A stretch of 64,000 nt of DNA from Roseiarcus sp963772555 (GTDB lineage: Bacteria > Pseudomonadota > Alphaproteobacteria > Rhizobiales > Beijerinckiaceae): NCBI GenBank assembly GCA_963772555.1, contig CAVYXQ010000009.1, positions 1 to 64,000 of the forward strand, read 5' to 3'. Each line of letters begins with the position of its first letter. Positions within the stretch are counted from its first letter, which is position 1. A program made the position numbers and the translations under genes. Below are positions 55,701-63,823 of this stretch, in pieces. The notes beneath the pieces were generated by a model. It had not been told where the DNA came from. It searched no databases and worked only from the letters and a program-made list of their open reading frames with translations.

Positions 55701-56718
55701 GAAGAGAGCCGTCAGCGTCGGGGAGTTCAAGTCCAGGCGGACAACCCAAGCGCGGCGCGAGCAGCGCCCTCACGCCGTCTCGCGCAGAACCCGCGGCAGC
55801 GGGAAAGCCATCGAACTCGCTCGTCGTGGTCAGGGTCTCGAGCACGATGTCGAAGCGTTGATCGAGCGCCTCGAGCACGCGCTTGACCAGCGTCTCCGGC
55901 GCCGAGGCGCCCGCGGTGACGGCGACCGACGTCACGCCCAGAAGCGTCTTCCAGTCGATCCCCGGCGCGTCGGCGACGAGCTGGGCGGTGGCGCCTTCGC
56001 GTTCGGCGGCTTCGCGCAGGCGCTGGGAGTTGGACGAGTTGGCGGCGCCGACGACGATCACCGCTTCGACCTGCCGCGCCGCGGCCTTGACGGCTTCCTG
56101 GCGGTTCGTCGTGGCGTAGCAGATGTCCTCCATCGGCGGCGCATGGATGGCGGGAAAGCGTGCCTTCAGGGCCTCGACGATCTCCCGCGTGTCGTCGACC
56201 GAGAGCGTCGTCTGCGTGATATAGGCCATGGGGCGCCCGTCGTCCGCCGGCAGCGCCCTGACCTCGTCGATGGAGCCGACCAGCGTCACCGCGCCGTCCG
56301 GCAATTGGCCCATCGTTCCGATCACTTCGGGGTGGCCGAGATGGCCGACGAGGATGATGCGTCGCCCGCGCCTGTAATGCGCCTGCGCCTCGCGATGCAC
56401 TTTCGTCACCAGCGGGCAGGTGGCGTCGATGGTGAAAAGGTTGCGCGCCGCGGCTTCTTCCGGCACCGCCCTGGCGACGCCATGGGCGGAAAAGACGACC
56501 GGACGCCCCCCCGCCGGCGCTTCGCTCAGCTCCTCGATGAACACGACGCCCCTGGCCTTGAGCGAGTCGACGACGGATTTGTTGTGCACGATCTCGTGCC
56601 GCACATAGACCGGCGGCCCATAGAGCCTGAGCGCCCGCTCGACGATGTCGATGGCGCGCACGACGCCCGCGCAAAAGCCGCGCGGCTCGCAGAGGACGAC
56701 CCGAAGGGGTGGTTTCAT
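55588..56718 (-). CDS. ispH: 4-hydroxy-3-methylbut-2-enyl diphosphate reductase, 3' frameshift
   Basis: Iron-sulfur enzyme of the last MEP-pathway step, making IPP and DMAPP. 'VVLCEPRGFCAGVVRAIDIV' holds the first cluster Cys, 'RHEIVHNKSVVDSLKARG' an active-site His, 'TIDATCPLV' the second Cys and 'VVGAANSSNSQRLRE' the substrate-binding region. The normal ending 'FPLPRVLRETA' is out of frame by one C in the CCC run complementary to 55801-55803; corrected, the gene stops at 55770 with 315 aa. As written it runs about 60 codons further into the dispersed repeat ('NFCQKLQFLARNRD'). ATG 56718 chosen; 56751 is possible. Confidence 0.9.
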   Translation of the reverse strand: MKPPLRVVLCEPRGFCAGVVRAIDIVERALRLYGPPVYVRHEIVHNKSVVDSLKARGVVFIEELSEAPAGGRPVVFSAHGVARAVPEEAAARNLFTIDATCPLVTKVHREAQAHYRRGRRIILVGHLGHPEVIGTMGQLPDGAVTLVGSIDEVRALPADDGRPMAYITQTTLSVDDTREIVEALKARFPAIHAPPMEDICYATTNRQEAVKAAARQVEAVIVVGAANSSNSQRLREAAEREGATAQLVADAPGIDWKTLLGVTSVAVTAGASAPETLVKRVLEALDQRFDIVLETLTTTSEFDGFPAAAGSARDGVRALLAPRLGCPPGLELPDADGSLPSVSFPKPAKHFHRASKGCKRAANFCQKLQFLARNRD

Positions 56719-56751
56719 CGACGTCGCGCCGGCTCGGATCATGCGGCGCAC

Positions 56752-57018
56752 CGTTGGTCGGGCGGAGCCGGCAAGTCAAGCGAGGCGGTTTCACAAACGT
56801 TCGAGGCCGGGCGAGGACCAAAGGCAAGGCCGAGCGCGACATCGGCTATGTCTGGCAGCCTCGGCGTCGGCGATCGCGCGATGGGAGCTGCGAAGCCGCC
56901 GGGGGTCGCGCGGGGGCGGGTCCCCGGTCCGTCGGTCCCAACAATTTGAGGGCCGCTTCCTGGCGGAGGCTTGCAGATTTCGGATCGAAACGTTAAAAGT
57001 AGACAATATCACTACATT
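56752..57018. promoter_or_regulatory. Intergenic upstream of the Phd/PIN pair
   Basis: About 270 bases divergent between ispH and the antitoxin. An imperfect palindrome GTAG...CTAC at 56999-57015 lies directly before the antitoxin ATG and could be its autoregulatory operator. No Shine-Dalgarno precedes the ATG at 57019; a GTG at 57031 has GGAG at 57020-57023. The start and operator are tentative. Confidence 0.3.
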
Positions 57019-57276
57019 ATGGAGCCTGTCGTGGAAGAAGCCGTTTCGGCCGCGGACGCCAACCGGAGGTTCTCCCTCCTTCTGCGCGGGGTTCGGGAGG
57101 GACGCAGCTATATCGTAACCAGCCACGGAAAGCCGATTGCGCGGCTCATTCCGGCCGGCAGGCGCGACGCCGTGGCGACCGGCGCACGTTCAGTCCTGCT
57201 ATCCCGCCTTGAAAAGCAGCCTGTCATCCATGCGCGCCGATGGACACGCGATGAACTCTATGAGGACGATCGTTGA
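57019..57276 (+). CDS. Phd/YefM-family antitoxin
   Basis: 85 aa. N-terminal Phd/YefM fold, 'VVEEAVSAADANRRFSLLL' and 'GRSYIVTSHGKPIARLIPAG', the latter being the family's most conserved segment, then a short C-terminal toxin-binding arm. Acts as DNA-binding repressor and inhibitor of the PIN toxin encoded next. The stop overlaps the toxin start by 4 bases (TTGA). Leaderless from ATG 57019, or starting at GTG 57031 with a GGAG site. Confidence 0.87.
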   Translation: MEPVVEEAVSAADANRRFSLLLRGVREGRSYIVTSHGKPIARLIPAGRRDAVATGARSVLLSRLEKQPVIHARRWTRDELYEDDR

Positions 57277-57728
57277 AGATCGCGCTCGATACGAACGTGC
57301 TCGCCTACGCGGAAGGGATCAATGGGGCCGATCGGCGTAAAGCCGCTCTGGCCCTCATCCGCGGACTGCCTCAAGAGGCAGCAATCGTCCCGGTGCAGGT
57401 TCTTGGCGAGCTTTTCAATGTCCTGGTTCGCAAAGCCGGAAAGTCGCGAAGCGACGCCCGCGAGGCCATAATGAGTTGGCGCGATACGTTTCCCAGCGTC
57501 GAGACGTCGCCCGAAGCGATGCAGGCGGCGATCGATCTCGCGACCGACCATCAACTGGGGATATGGGACGCGGTCATCCTCTCCGCGGCATCGCAGGCGG
57601 GTTGTCGTCTGCTTTTGTCCGAGGACCTTCAGGAAGGCTTTACCTGGGCCGGAGTGACCGTCGTCAACCCCTTCGCCTCGCCACGGCACGCCCTGCTGAA
57701 TGCTCTGTTGGAGGGGGGCGGCGAATGA
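57273..57728 (+). CDS. PIN-domain toxin (VapC-like RNase)
   Basis: 151 aa from TTG 57273 overlapping the antitoxin. Acidic metal-binding residues of the PIN fold are in place: Asp6 in 'KIALDTNVLAYAEG', Glu in 'VQVLGELFNVLVRK', Asp in 'HQLGIWDAVILSAASQAGC' and 'LLSEDLQEG'. VapC-type toxins cut tRNA or rRNA. Pairing with a Phd-type rather than AbrB-type antitoxin is common. Confidence 0.88.
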   Translation: MKIALDTNVLAYAEGINGADRRKAALALIRGLPQEAAIVPVQVLGELFNVLVRKAGKSRSDAREAIMSWRDTFPSVETSPEAMQAAIDLATDHQLGIWDAVILSAASQAGCRLLLSEDLQEGFTWAGVTVVNPFASPRHALLNALLEGGGE

Positions 57729-57801
57729 TCGGAACATCGGCCAGCCGAGGCGCAACATACGGCTCGGAGGCGGGGCCGCCTCGCCCGCTGGAACACCTTC
57801 G

Positions 57802-57870
57802 ATGAGTCCCCGCGACATGAACGCGAGCGTTTCGCTCGCGGAGGAGCTGGCGAATTTCGTCAAGGGATAG
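57802..57870 (+). pseudogene. ParD-like antitoxin, N-terminal fragment
   Basis: A 22-codon frame 'MSPRDMNASVSLAEELANFV' plus two residues ends in TAG. It matches the start of ParD-type antitoxins, which continue for about 60 more residues, so the gene is cut at about 57865. It is the first of three gene pieces joined within 250 bases. Confidence 0.5.
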
Positions 57871-57880
57871 GTCTAACCGA

Positions 57881-58014
57881 GCTCCCACCGCTCGAATTCA
57901 TCGCCATGGCCTCAACGGTGATGATCATATGGGGGAGATCGACCTCTCGCTTGGCTCGGTCGCCGGCTTCACGGGAGCGCTGCTAGCGATGATGCTTGCC
58001 AATGAAGGCGTGCC
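57881..58014 (+). pseudogene. Sugar ABC permease fragment
   Basis: The plus strand reads 'PLEFIAMASTVMII', then in a shifted frame 'GEIDLSLGSVAGFTGALLAM' and 'MLANEGV', the unmistakable internal hallmark of XylH/RbsC-type permeases. Sequence before and after is unrelated, so only about 45 codons remain. The opposite strand of this fragment serves as the 3' end of the GntR frame. Confidence 0.7.
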
Positions 58015-58398
58015 CTCCGAAAGGGCAGCTTCCGCTTCTGCAAAGCGCTCGCGCATGACCTTCTTCAATCGACCCGGGTCCCGGGCCACAGCCATCCGGA
58101 AGGCGCCTACTTCGAGGATTTCCCGCAACTCGCAAATTTCTCGCAGCTCGGTCACGTCGAACTGGAATACGAAGGCGCCTCGCTGGGGCTGAATCTCGAC
58201 GAGCCCTTCCATTTCCAATCGCTGAAACGCTTCGCGCACCGGGGTGCGGCTCACCCTAAGCTCCGCGGCGAGATCTCCCTCGGAGAGTTGCTCGCCAAGC
58301 GCCAGCTTGTCCGTGATGATCAGATCCCGGATCTGTTCGGTCACGAGATGTGCAAGCGACTGCGTGCGTCTGTTGCGATCGAGGATTGTGGCGCCCAC
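57925..58398 (-). pseudogene. GntR/FCD-family regulator, truncated and fused to antisense permease DNA
   Basis: 157 codons from GTG 58398. The winged helix is complete ('LIITDKLALGEQLSEGDLAA', 'LRVSRTPVREAFQRLEMEGL') and the FCD effector domain begins ('LREICELREILEVGAFRMA') but stops after about 130 residues, where relatives have about 100 more. The last 27 codons are the reverse complement of the permease fragment. It would lack most ligand and metal-binding residues. As the local regulator of the hydroxyacid cluster it is probably non-functional. Confidence 0.75.
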
Positions 58399-58401
58399 GG
58401 A

Positions 58402-59370
58402 TTAGGATCCGCTCACCGGAGTGACCGCGCCCGACCCTTTGAACCAGGAGACGAGGTTGGCGAGAACGTTCTCACCCATGGCTTCGAGCGTCTCGGCCGT
58501 GGAGCTCGCAATGTGCGGGCTCAGGACAACATTGTCCAAAGATTTCAGCGCGTCCGGAATGTGCGGTTCGTCATTGAACACATCAAGCCCGGCCCCCCCC
58601 AGCCTGTCTTCCTGCAAAGCAGCGATCAGTTCGGGCTCATCCACGAGCCATCCCCGCGACACATTGACGAACACGCCCTGCGGGCCGAGCGCATCGAGCA
58701 CAGCCCGCCCGACCAACGGCTCCCCCAGGCCTTTTGGCTGCCCCGCAGCGCAAAGAAACAGAATATCGGACCGTGCGGCCAGGGTCTCCATATCGGCCAC
58801 CCGCCGATAGGTTACATCCCGAGACACGGGATCGACATAGGCGATATCCACCTTGAATCCCTCGAGGCGCCGCGCGACTTCGATGCCGATCCGGCCCAGG
58901 CCAATGATGCCCGCGCGCATGCCCGTAAACTTGCGCCCCGCGGGCATCCGTCCCTGTTCCCAGCGGCCTTCCCGCGCGTAACGGTCCGCTTGGGGCAATT
59001 GCCGGCAAACCGCGAGAGCAAGCCCTAGCGCCAGATCGGCCACGTCGTCGAACAGCACTGTCGCGGTGGTCACAGTGATGCCGCGGGCTCGGCAGGCGGG
59101 GATATCTGTCGTCTCGAGCCCCACTCCATGGAGCGCGAAAATCTCAAGGTTGGGCATGCGGTCGATGTGCTCGCGAGTCAGACCGGCCATGCCGTGGCCG
59201 GCCGCCCCCCTGATCCTGGGGCCGATCTCGTCGAGAGCGGCAAGCGGATCCGGCGCCGCATGGACTTCGTGCACGACGAATTGCTTCGACAGGGCTTTGA
59301 CCAGGGCAGGACGAAGGGAGCCGATGAGCGCGATCTCGACGGCATGCCCGCTGGCTTCCTCAGGAGTCAT
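58402..59370 (-). CDS. D-isomer-specific 2-hydroxyacid dehydrogenase (first)
   Basis: 322 aa from ATG 59370; an upstream start at 59424 would add 18 residues. NAD-binding 'GIIGLGRIGIEVARRLEG', catalytic Arg in 'NVSRGWLVDEPELI', Glu in 'DVFNDEPHIP' and His in 'VLSPHIASSTAETLEAMGEN'. Overall like GhrB/hydroxypyruvate reductase. It reduces a 2-keto acid such as glyoxylate or hydroxypyruvate, or acts in reverse. Sits between the truncated GntR and a second dehydrogenase on the same strand. Confidence 0.9.
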   Translation of the reverse strand: MTPEEASGHAVEIALIGSLRPALVKALSKQFVVHEVHAAPDPLAALDEIGPRIRGAAGHGMAGLTREHIDRMPNLEIFALHGVGLETTDIPACRARGITVTTATVLFDDVADLALGLALAVCRQLPQADRYAREGRWEQGRMPAGRKFTGMRAGIIGLGRIGIEVARRLEGFKVDIAYVDPVSRDVTYRRVADMETLAARSDILFLCAAGQPKGLGEPLVGRAVLDALGPQGVFVNVSRGWLVDEPELIAALQEDRLGGAGLDVFNDEPHIPDALKSLDNVVLSPHIASSTAETLEAMGENVLANLVSWFKGSGAVTPVSGS

Positions 59371-59427
59371 TTGGTTCTCATCCCGTTCGATGGTCCCGGC
59401 GCAGCCGGGACAGTCTGCCTTCACGCC

Positions 59428-60405
59428 TCAATGGACTAGATTGCGGGGCGTGCCGGCCCAAAACGCCTCTATGTTGTCGATCAGCTGATCCGCAAGCGCT
59501 TGGACTGCCTCGAAGCTCGCCCAGGCGACATGGGGGGTGAGAATGAAGTCGGGACGGCCGAGGAGCGCCATGAACGGATGGTCCGGAGATGGCGGCTCGC
59601 TCGTGACCACATCGAAGCCCGCGCCGGCGATGCGGCCCGCAAGAAGCGCCTGGGCCAGGGCGGCTTCGTCAACAAGCCCGCCCCGCGCCGTGTTGATCAG
59701 CAAGGGCCGGCGCTCCATCAGAGCGAATTCCGCCGCGCCGATCATGTTCCGCGTGGACGGCATCAGCGGAGAATGCAGGGTGATGACATCGCTTCGACGC
59801 AGCACTTCCTCGAAAGGCGTATAGAGCGGCCCCATCCCGCTCACGCCCTTGTAGGATGAAAACAGCACTGTCATGCGGAAGCCGCGGGCAAGGTCGGCGA
59901 CCGCTCTCCCGAGGACGCCGTCGCCAATGATGCCGAGTGTCGATCCGGCGAGGTCGTTGATCGGGTAATCGAAGTAGCAGAACTGGCCAGCCCGCTGCCA
60001 ACCGCCCCGCTGAACCAACTCGTGGTAGGCAAGAATGCGGCGTCGCAAACCGAGGATCAACGCGAAAGTGTGCTCTGGAACAGCGTTGATCGCGTAGTCC
60101 CGGATATTGCAGACGCCGATCTCGCGTTCCGCACAAGCGTCGAGATCGACCACATCGGTCCCTGTCGCGGCCACGGCGATCAACCGAAGCTGGGTTGCGC
60201 CGGCGAGCGCCTCTCGCCGCACCGGGACCTTGTTGGTGATGACGATGTCGGCCTCGGCGATCCGATCGGCCACCTCGTCCAGCCTCGTGCGGGGAAAGGA
60301 AAACAGTTCGTGCGGGAAGCTCGGCTCCCGCAGCCACACCCGGTCCGGCAGCGTTTCGCGATCCAAGATGACGATACGGGCAAGATCGGCATGCACGGCG
60401 GTCAT
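59428..60405 (-). CDS. D-isomer-specific 2-hydroxyacid dehydrogenase (second), glycerate-dehydrogenase-like
   Basis: 325 aa from ATG 60405. NAD site 'TLGIIGDGVLGRAVADLARG', catalytic 'NTARGGLVDEAALAQALL' (Arg), 'FDVVTSEPPSPDHPF' (Glu) and 'LTPHVAWAS' (His). The 'TGTDVVDLDACAEREIGVCN' segment is typical of hydroxypyruvate reductase/glycerate dehydrogenase (HprA). Only distantly similar to its neighbour, so not a recent duplicate. The pair suggests handling of two related hydroxy/keto acids in one catabolic route. Confidence 0.9.
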   Translation of the reverse strand: MTAVHADLARIVILDRETLPDRVWLREPSFPHELFSFPRTRLDEVADRIAEADIVITNKVPVRREALAGATQLRLIAVAATGTDVVDLDACAEREIGVCNIRDYAINAVPEHTFALILGLRRRILAYHELVQRGGWQRAGQFCYFDYPINDLAGSTLGIIGDGVLGRAVADLARGFRMTVLFSSYKGVSGMGPLYTPFEEVLRRSDVITLHSPLMPSTRNMIGAAEFALMERRPLLINTARGGLVDEAALAQALLAGRIAGAGFDVVTSEPPSPDHPFMALLGRPDFILTPHVAWASFEAVQALADQLIDNIEAFWAGTPRNLVH

Positions 60406-60455
60406 TGTTGAGATCCAATCGGAAGGGGGTTGCAAAGAGAAATCATCCTAACCCT

Positions 60456-61243
60456 TCAGTTGTCTCTGACGCCAAGGACGCTGTTCTGTTCCTGGTCAAT
60501 TAGGGCGCCCGTCATCGGGACCGAGGCGTCGCTAAGCAAGAAAATCGAAAGCCTGGCAACGTCCTCCGGCTTGATCAGGCGACCCCAGGGCATCCGCACC
60601 TCTGCTTCTTTCAGCCAACGCTCGCCCTTGCCGAGCTTCACGCTCTGCATGGCCCGTTCGCCGGGCGTGTCGGTCCAGCCGAGATTGATTCCGTTTACCC
60701 GGATACGGTCGAAGCGATGGGAGAAAGCGGCGTTTTTCGTCAGCAGAACCATGGCGGCCTTGGTCGCGGCATAGATCGCCAGATCAGGTGAGCCCCCATG
60801 CGCATTAACCGACAGGATGTTCACGATCGAGCCCGGCGCTTGCGCTGCCGCAAATGGCGGATGAGGCTCTGCATCAGGAACATCGGGCCGCGGGTGTTCA
60901 CCGCAAAAAGATGATCGAAAAACGCTACATTCGCCTCAGCAATCGAGCCCCGGTCGCTGAGCGCCGCAGCGTTAACCAGACAATCCATTCGGCCGAAGCG
61001 CTCGAGGCCGGCCGCCGTGATCCGATCGGGCATCGTCGGATCGCCGAGATCCGCGGCAACGAATAGGGACGGCACACCCAAAGCCTCCACTTCCGCGGCC
61101 GCTTCAGCCCCTCGCTGCCGATCGCGGCCGGTCAGCACAATCCCGCTCGCGCCTGATCGCGCCGCTTCGATCGCGACAGCTCGACCGAGACCCTGCGTTC
61201 CGCCCGTTATCAGCAAAACCTTGGCGTCGACCCGGATTTCCAT
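60456..61243 (-). pseudogene. SDR-family oxidoreductase, frameshifted
   Basis: Short-chain dehydrogenase with cofactor motif 'LLITGGTQGLGRAVAIEAAR' and 'CLVNAAALSDRG' in the first frame and the catalytic 'YAATKAAMVLLTKNA' and 'GINLGWTDTPGE' in the second. The frames meet at 60821-60840, where adding one base after 'LRQRK' yields 'APGSIVNILSVNAHGG' and a 262-aa protein of normal size. Tyr and Lys of the active site are kept. Likely a partner of the adjacent dehydrogenases. Confidence 0.87.
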
Positions 61244-61318
61244 TCTCTCTTCCTACCTCCGCGGCGTTCTGGCCGTTGATAAAAACTTGACATATGGTAG
61301 TACGCCGAAACCACGGTC

Positions 61319-61471
61319 ATGATCAGGGCGGGCGGCCAGTCTCTTCTCGGACGGGTCAGCCCGGATGCGCGCATCCGAATGGGCGGGAGCGGCCGGTTTG
61401 CCGTCGACGCCCGCAAAATCTGCCTTTTCGACCGCGCAACGGAAGCGCTGATCGACGCCGCGGTGCGGTAG
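61319..61471 (+). pseudogene. ABC ATPase (UgpC/MalK-type) C-terminal remnant
   Basis: 50 codons ending TAG: 'MIRAGGQSLLGRVSPDARIR' then 'FAVDARKICLFDRATEALI'. The 'ICLFDRATEALI' ending resembles the TOBE-domain C-terminus of MalK/UgpC ATPases ('HLFDAETG...'). The sequence before 61319 is unrelated and holds the SDR promoter, so only the tail of a lost ATPase gene is left, immediately ahead of the aldolase gene. Confidence 0.45.
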
Positions 61472-61536
61472 CCCACATTGCCTCCCCGAAGTGAATCACA
61501 ACCGTGCGGCTGCCGCGCTGCAGCAAGGAGAATCCG

Positions 61537-62352
61537 ATGCCCAACAGAGTGAAGCAGGCCTGGAGCCATGGCAAGACGGTCATCGCCGGCTGGTTGTCGA
61601 TCCCATCGGGCTATTCCGCCGAGGTGATGGTCAAGGCGGGGTATGACGCGCTGACGGTCGACATGCAGCACGGCGTCCAAGATTACCATTCGCTCGTAGC
61701 GTGCTTCCAGGCCATGACTCCGCAGGGTCCGGTGCCGATGGCGCGCGTGCCCTGGAACGAGCCGGGCACGATTGGCAAGGTGCTCGACGCCGGCGCGGCG
61801 GGCGTCATCTGCCCGATGATCAACACGCCAGAGGAAGCTCGCGCACTTGTGGTAGCGATGCGTTACCCGCCGCTGGGCGCGCGAAGCCACGGTCCGATCC
61901 GCGCCGGCACATACGGCGAGGCGGGCACCTATTACCGGACCGCGAACGCCGACATCATTTGCATGCCCATGATCGAGACCGAGCAGGCGGTCGCCAACAT
62001 CGATGCTATCCTCGATGTGCCGGGCATTGACGCGGTTTACATCGGACCCGGCGATCTCGGGCTTTCCATGGGTCTGGCCCCTGCCCTCGATCGCGAAGAA
62101 CCGGAGATCCTGGAACATTACGAGACGGTTCTCAGGGCCTGCGAAAAGCGGGGCATCTATGCGGGCCTGCACACCGCGACTGCAGCTTACGCGGCGCGCA
62201 TGATGCAGATGGGGTTCCGCTTCGTCGTGCTTGCCAGCGATTCCGTGATCATGCTGCGAGGCGCCCGAGCCGAGGTGCAGATTATGGAGGAGGCCCGAAC
62301 GAAGCATCAGGCGCGAAGAAATAAAGCTGCGCAAATCGAGCAGATCAGCTAA
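61537..62352 (+). CDS. HpcH/HpaI-family aldolase
   Basis: 271 aa from ATG 61537 with GCAAGGAG upstream. Class II pyruvate aldolase fold: 'GWLSIPSGYSAEVMVKAGYD', 'ALTVDMQHGVQDYHS', substrate Arg in 'MARVPWNEPGTIGKVLDAGA', metal Glu in 'CMPMIETEQAVANID' and Asp in 'YIGPGDLGLSMGL'. Relatives split 4-hydroxy-2-keto acids to pyruvate and an aldehyde, as in 2-keto-3-deoxy-sugar acid or homoprotocatechuate breakdown. With the hydroxyacid dehydrogenases and sugar importer here, a sugar-acid pathway is likely. Confidence 0.9.
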   Translation: MPNRVKQAWSHGKTVIAGWLSIPSGYSAEVMVKAGYDALTVDMQHGVQDYHSLVACFQAMTPQGPVPMARVPWNEPGTIGKVLDAGAAGVICPMINTPEEARALVVAMRYPPLGARSHGPIRAGTYGEAGTYYRTANADIICMPMIETEQAVANIDAILDVPGIDAVYIGPGDLGLSMGLAPALDREEPEILEHYETVLRACEKRGIYAGLHTATAAYAARMMQMGFRFVVLASDSVIMLRGARAEVQIMEEARTKHQARRNKAAQIEQIS

Positions 62353-62401
62353 CGCTCGCGCGGATTATCTGGTGCAGATTCGCACTCGAACCGGGTCTGA
62401 T

Positions 62402-62599
62402 TTACTTTTGGTGCGCGCGCCGGGCGACTGCCGAGCCTATCAGGCCGAGCCCGGCCAGCTGTGCAAGAATCGTAACGATGCCGACGAGGCCGAGTGTCAG
62501 GAACACGTCGGACGAGTGCGCGCCGACCACGACGAACACAACCAGGAGGAACACGGCCGAATGCGCCTCCTTCGAGGGTTGCTGATAACTTCGCGCCAT
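62402..62599 (-). CDS. Small membrane protein, unknown
   Basis: 65 aa from ATG 62599, preceded by GAGGGAG. Two hydrophobic helices, 'AVFLLVVFVVVGAHSSDVFL' and 'GLVGIVTILAQLAGLGLIGS', and a basic tail. It follows the second sugar-binding-protein gene on the same strand, so it may belong to that transport operon. An upstream start at 62644 is less likely. No family recognised. Confidence 0.5.
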   Translation of the reverse strand: MARSYQQPSKEAHSAVFLLVVFVVVGAHSSDVFLTLGLVGIVTILAQLAGLGLIGSAVARRAHQK

Positions 62600-62666
62600 C
62601 AGCTCCCTCGGTATGAGGTTGAAACACAACCGAAAAGGATGCAAGGAACCCGGTCCCTTGCATTAT

Positions 62667-63767
62667 TCAATCGGTCATTGGAATTCCGGTGCTAAAGTCG
62701 TCATGCCCTTTTGTAAAGAACAGCATTGAATTCAAGTTGACTGTACCAGAACTGTCGATAGATCGCTTTCCGATCGTTGGAATATCGACGGTAACCCCAG
62801 GTTTATTTTCAATCTTTTTTGACTTCAACAAAATACCGAGATGAGTTGCCATGTAGCCGAATTTGTAGGGACTCCAGAGAGCGTATTGCTTGCAAGTACC
62901 ATTATCAAGATAAGTTTTCATTGTGCTCGGTAAGGCGAATCCTGTTGAGAAAACCTTTCCGCTCCGACCCGTGTCCTGAATTGCTTTGTTTATGGCTGGA
63001 TTGCTGATGCCCGACCCGCTGATGAAGAGCTTGAGGTCGGGGTGCGCTTCCATGGCGGAACTCGCGACAGCATAGCTTTTGTCCGGATCGTCGTTTGCGT
63101 ACAGCGTGTCTATGAACTGAATGCTCTTGTATTTGGGATCTTTCGCGATCAAATCATCGAGCGCCTTCTTCTGCGAGATAAAGTTGGCTACCGTCGGCGT
63201 CGGCGCGACCCAGATCGACTTGCCGCCGTCCGGCGCGTTGGCGAGTGCGCTCTCCAGCATGGCCTTCGCCTGGACCTCAAACGGCGCCATGTTGACGAAG
63301 AGATCCCGGCCCGCGGGCGCCACGTCTGAATCGAAGGTGACGACAACTGCGCCTCGTTGTCGAGCCTGCTTGAGAACAGGCACAGGCGCGTTGAGGTCGA
63401 GCGCCGCCGTGACGATCACGTCCGGCTTCTGCGGGAGGATGTTCTGAAGGACTTGTACTTGTCCTTCGACATCGGCCGTCGTCGTACCAACATAGGTCTG
63501 CACCGCGCCGAGCTCCTTGCAGGCTTGTTCTCCGCCTGCACGCGCCAGCTCGAAAAAGACGAAGCCGGTGAACTTGGGCACGTTGAACACGCGCAATGGG
63601 GTGTCCGCAGATGCCTGCGCAAGAATGGCTCCCGTCCCGGCGAGCATGTCGGCGATTGCAGGCAGCCCTACTCCGGCGCCCATCGCCAATTGCAGCCACC
63701 TCCGCCGGCTGAATTGCCCATTCGGCAGGCTCTCGGTCAGATAACGCAGTTCGTCTTTGCTTCTCAT
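62667..63767 (-). CDS. Sugar ABC transporter substrate-binding protein (second, Tat signal)
   Basis: 366 aa from ATG 63767, fixed by GAAGGAGGAG just upstream. A twin-arginine signal 'FSRRRWLQLAMGAGVG' precedes a type 1 periplasmic sugar-binding fold: 'PKFTGFVFFELARAGGEQAC', 'QVLQNILPQKPDVIVTAALD', 'DSDVAPAGRDLFV' and 'LKLFISGSGISNPAINKAI'. This resembles rhamnose/AI-2-class binding proteins. Downstream of a permease gene that runs off the window. Ligand unknown; a sugar or sugar acid fits the neighbouring aldolase and dehydrogenases. Confidence 0.87.
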   Translation of the reverse strand: MRSKDELRYLTESLPNGQFSRRRWLQLAMGAGVGLPAIADMLAGTGAILAQASADTPLRVFNVPKFTGFVFFELARAGGEQACKELGAVQTYVGTTTADVEGQVQVLQNILPQKPDVIVTAALDLNAPVPVLKQARQRGAVVVTFDSDVAPAGRDLFVNMAPFEVQAKAMLESALANAPDGGKSIWVAPTPTVANFISQKKALDDLIAKDPKYKSIQFIDTLYANDDPDKSYAVASSAMEAHPDLKLFISGSGISNPAINKAIQDTGRSGKVFSTGFALPSTMKTYLDNGTCKQYALWSPYKFGYMATHLGILLKSKKIENKPGVTVDIPTIGKRSIDSSGTVNLNSMLFFTKGHDDFSTGIPMTD

Positions 63768-63823
63768 CGTCTCCTCCTTCGTTCTATGAACAAACGACCG
63801 GCGCGCCAGTCGCTCGGCCTTCT

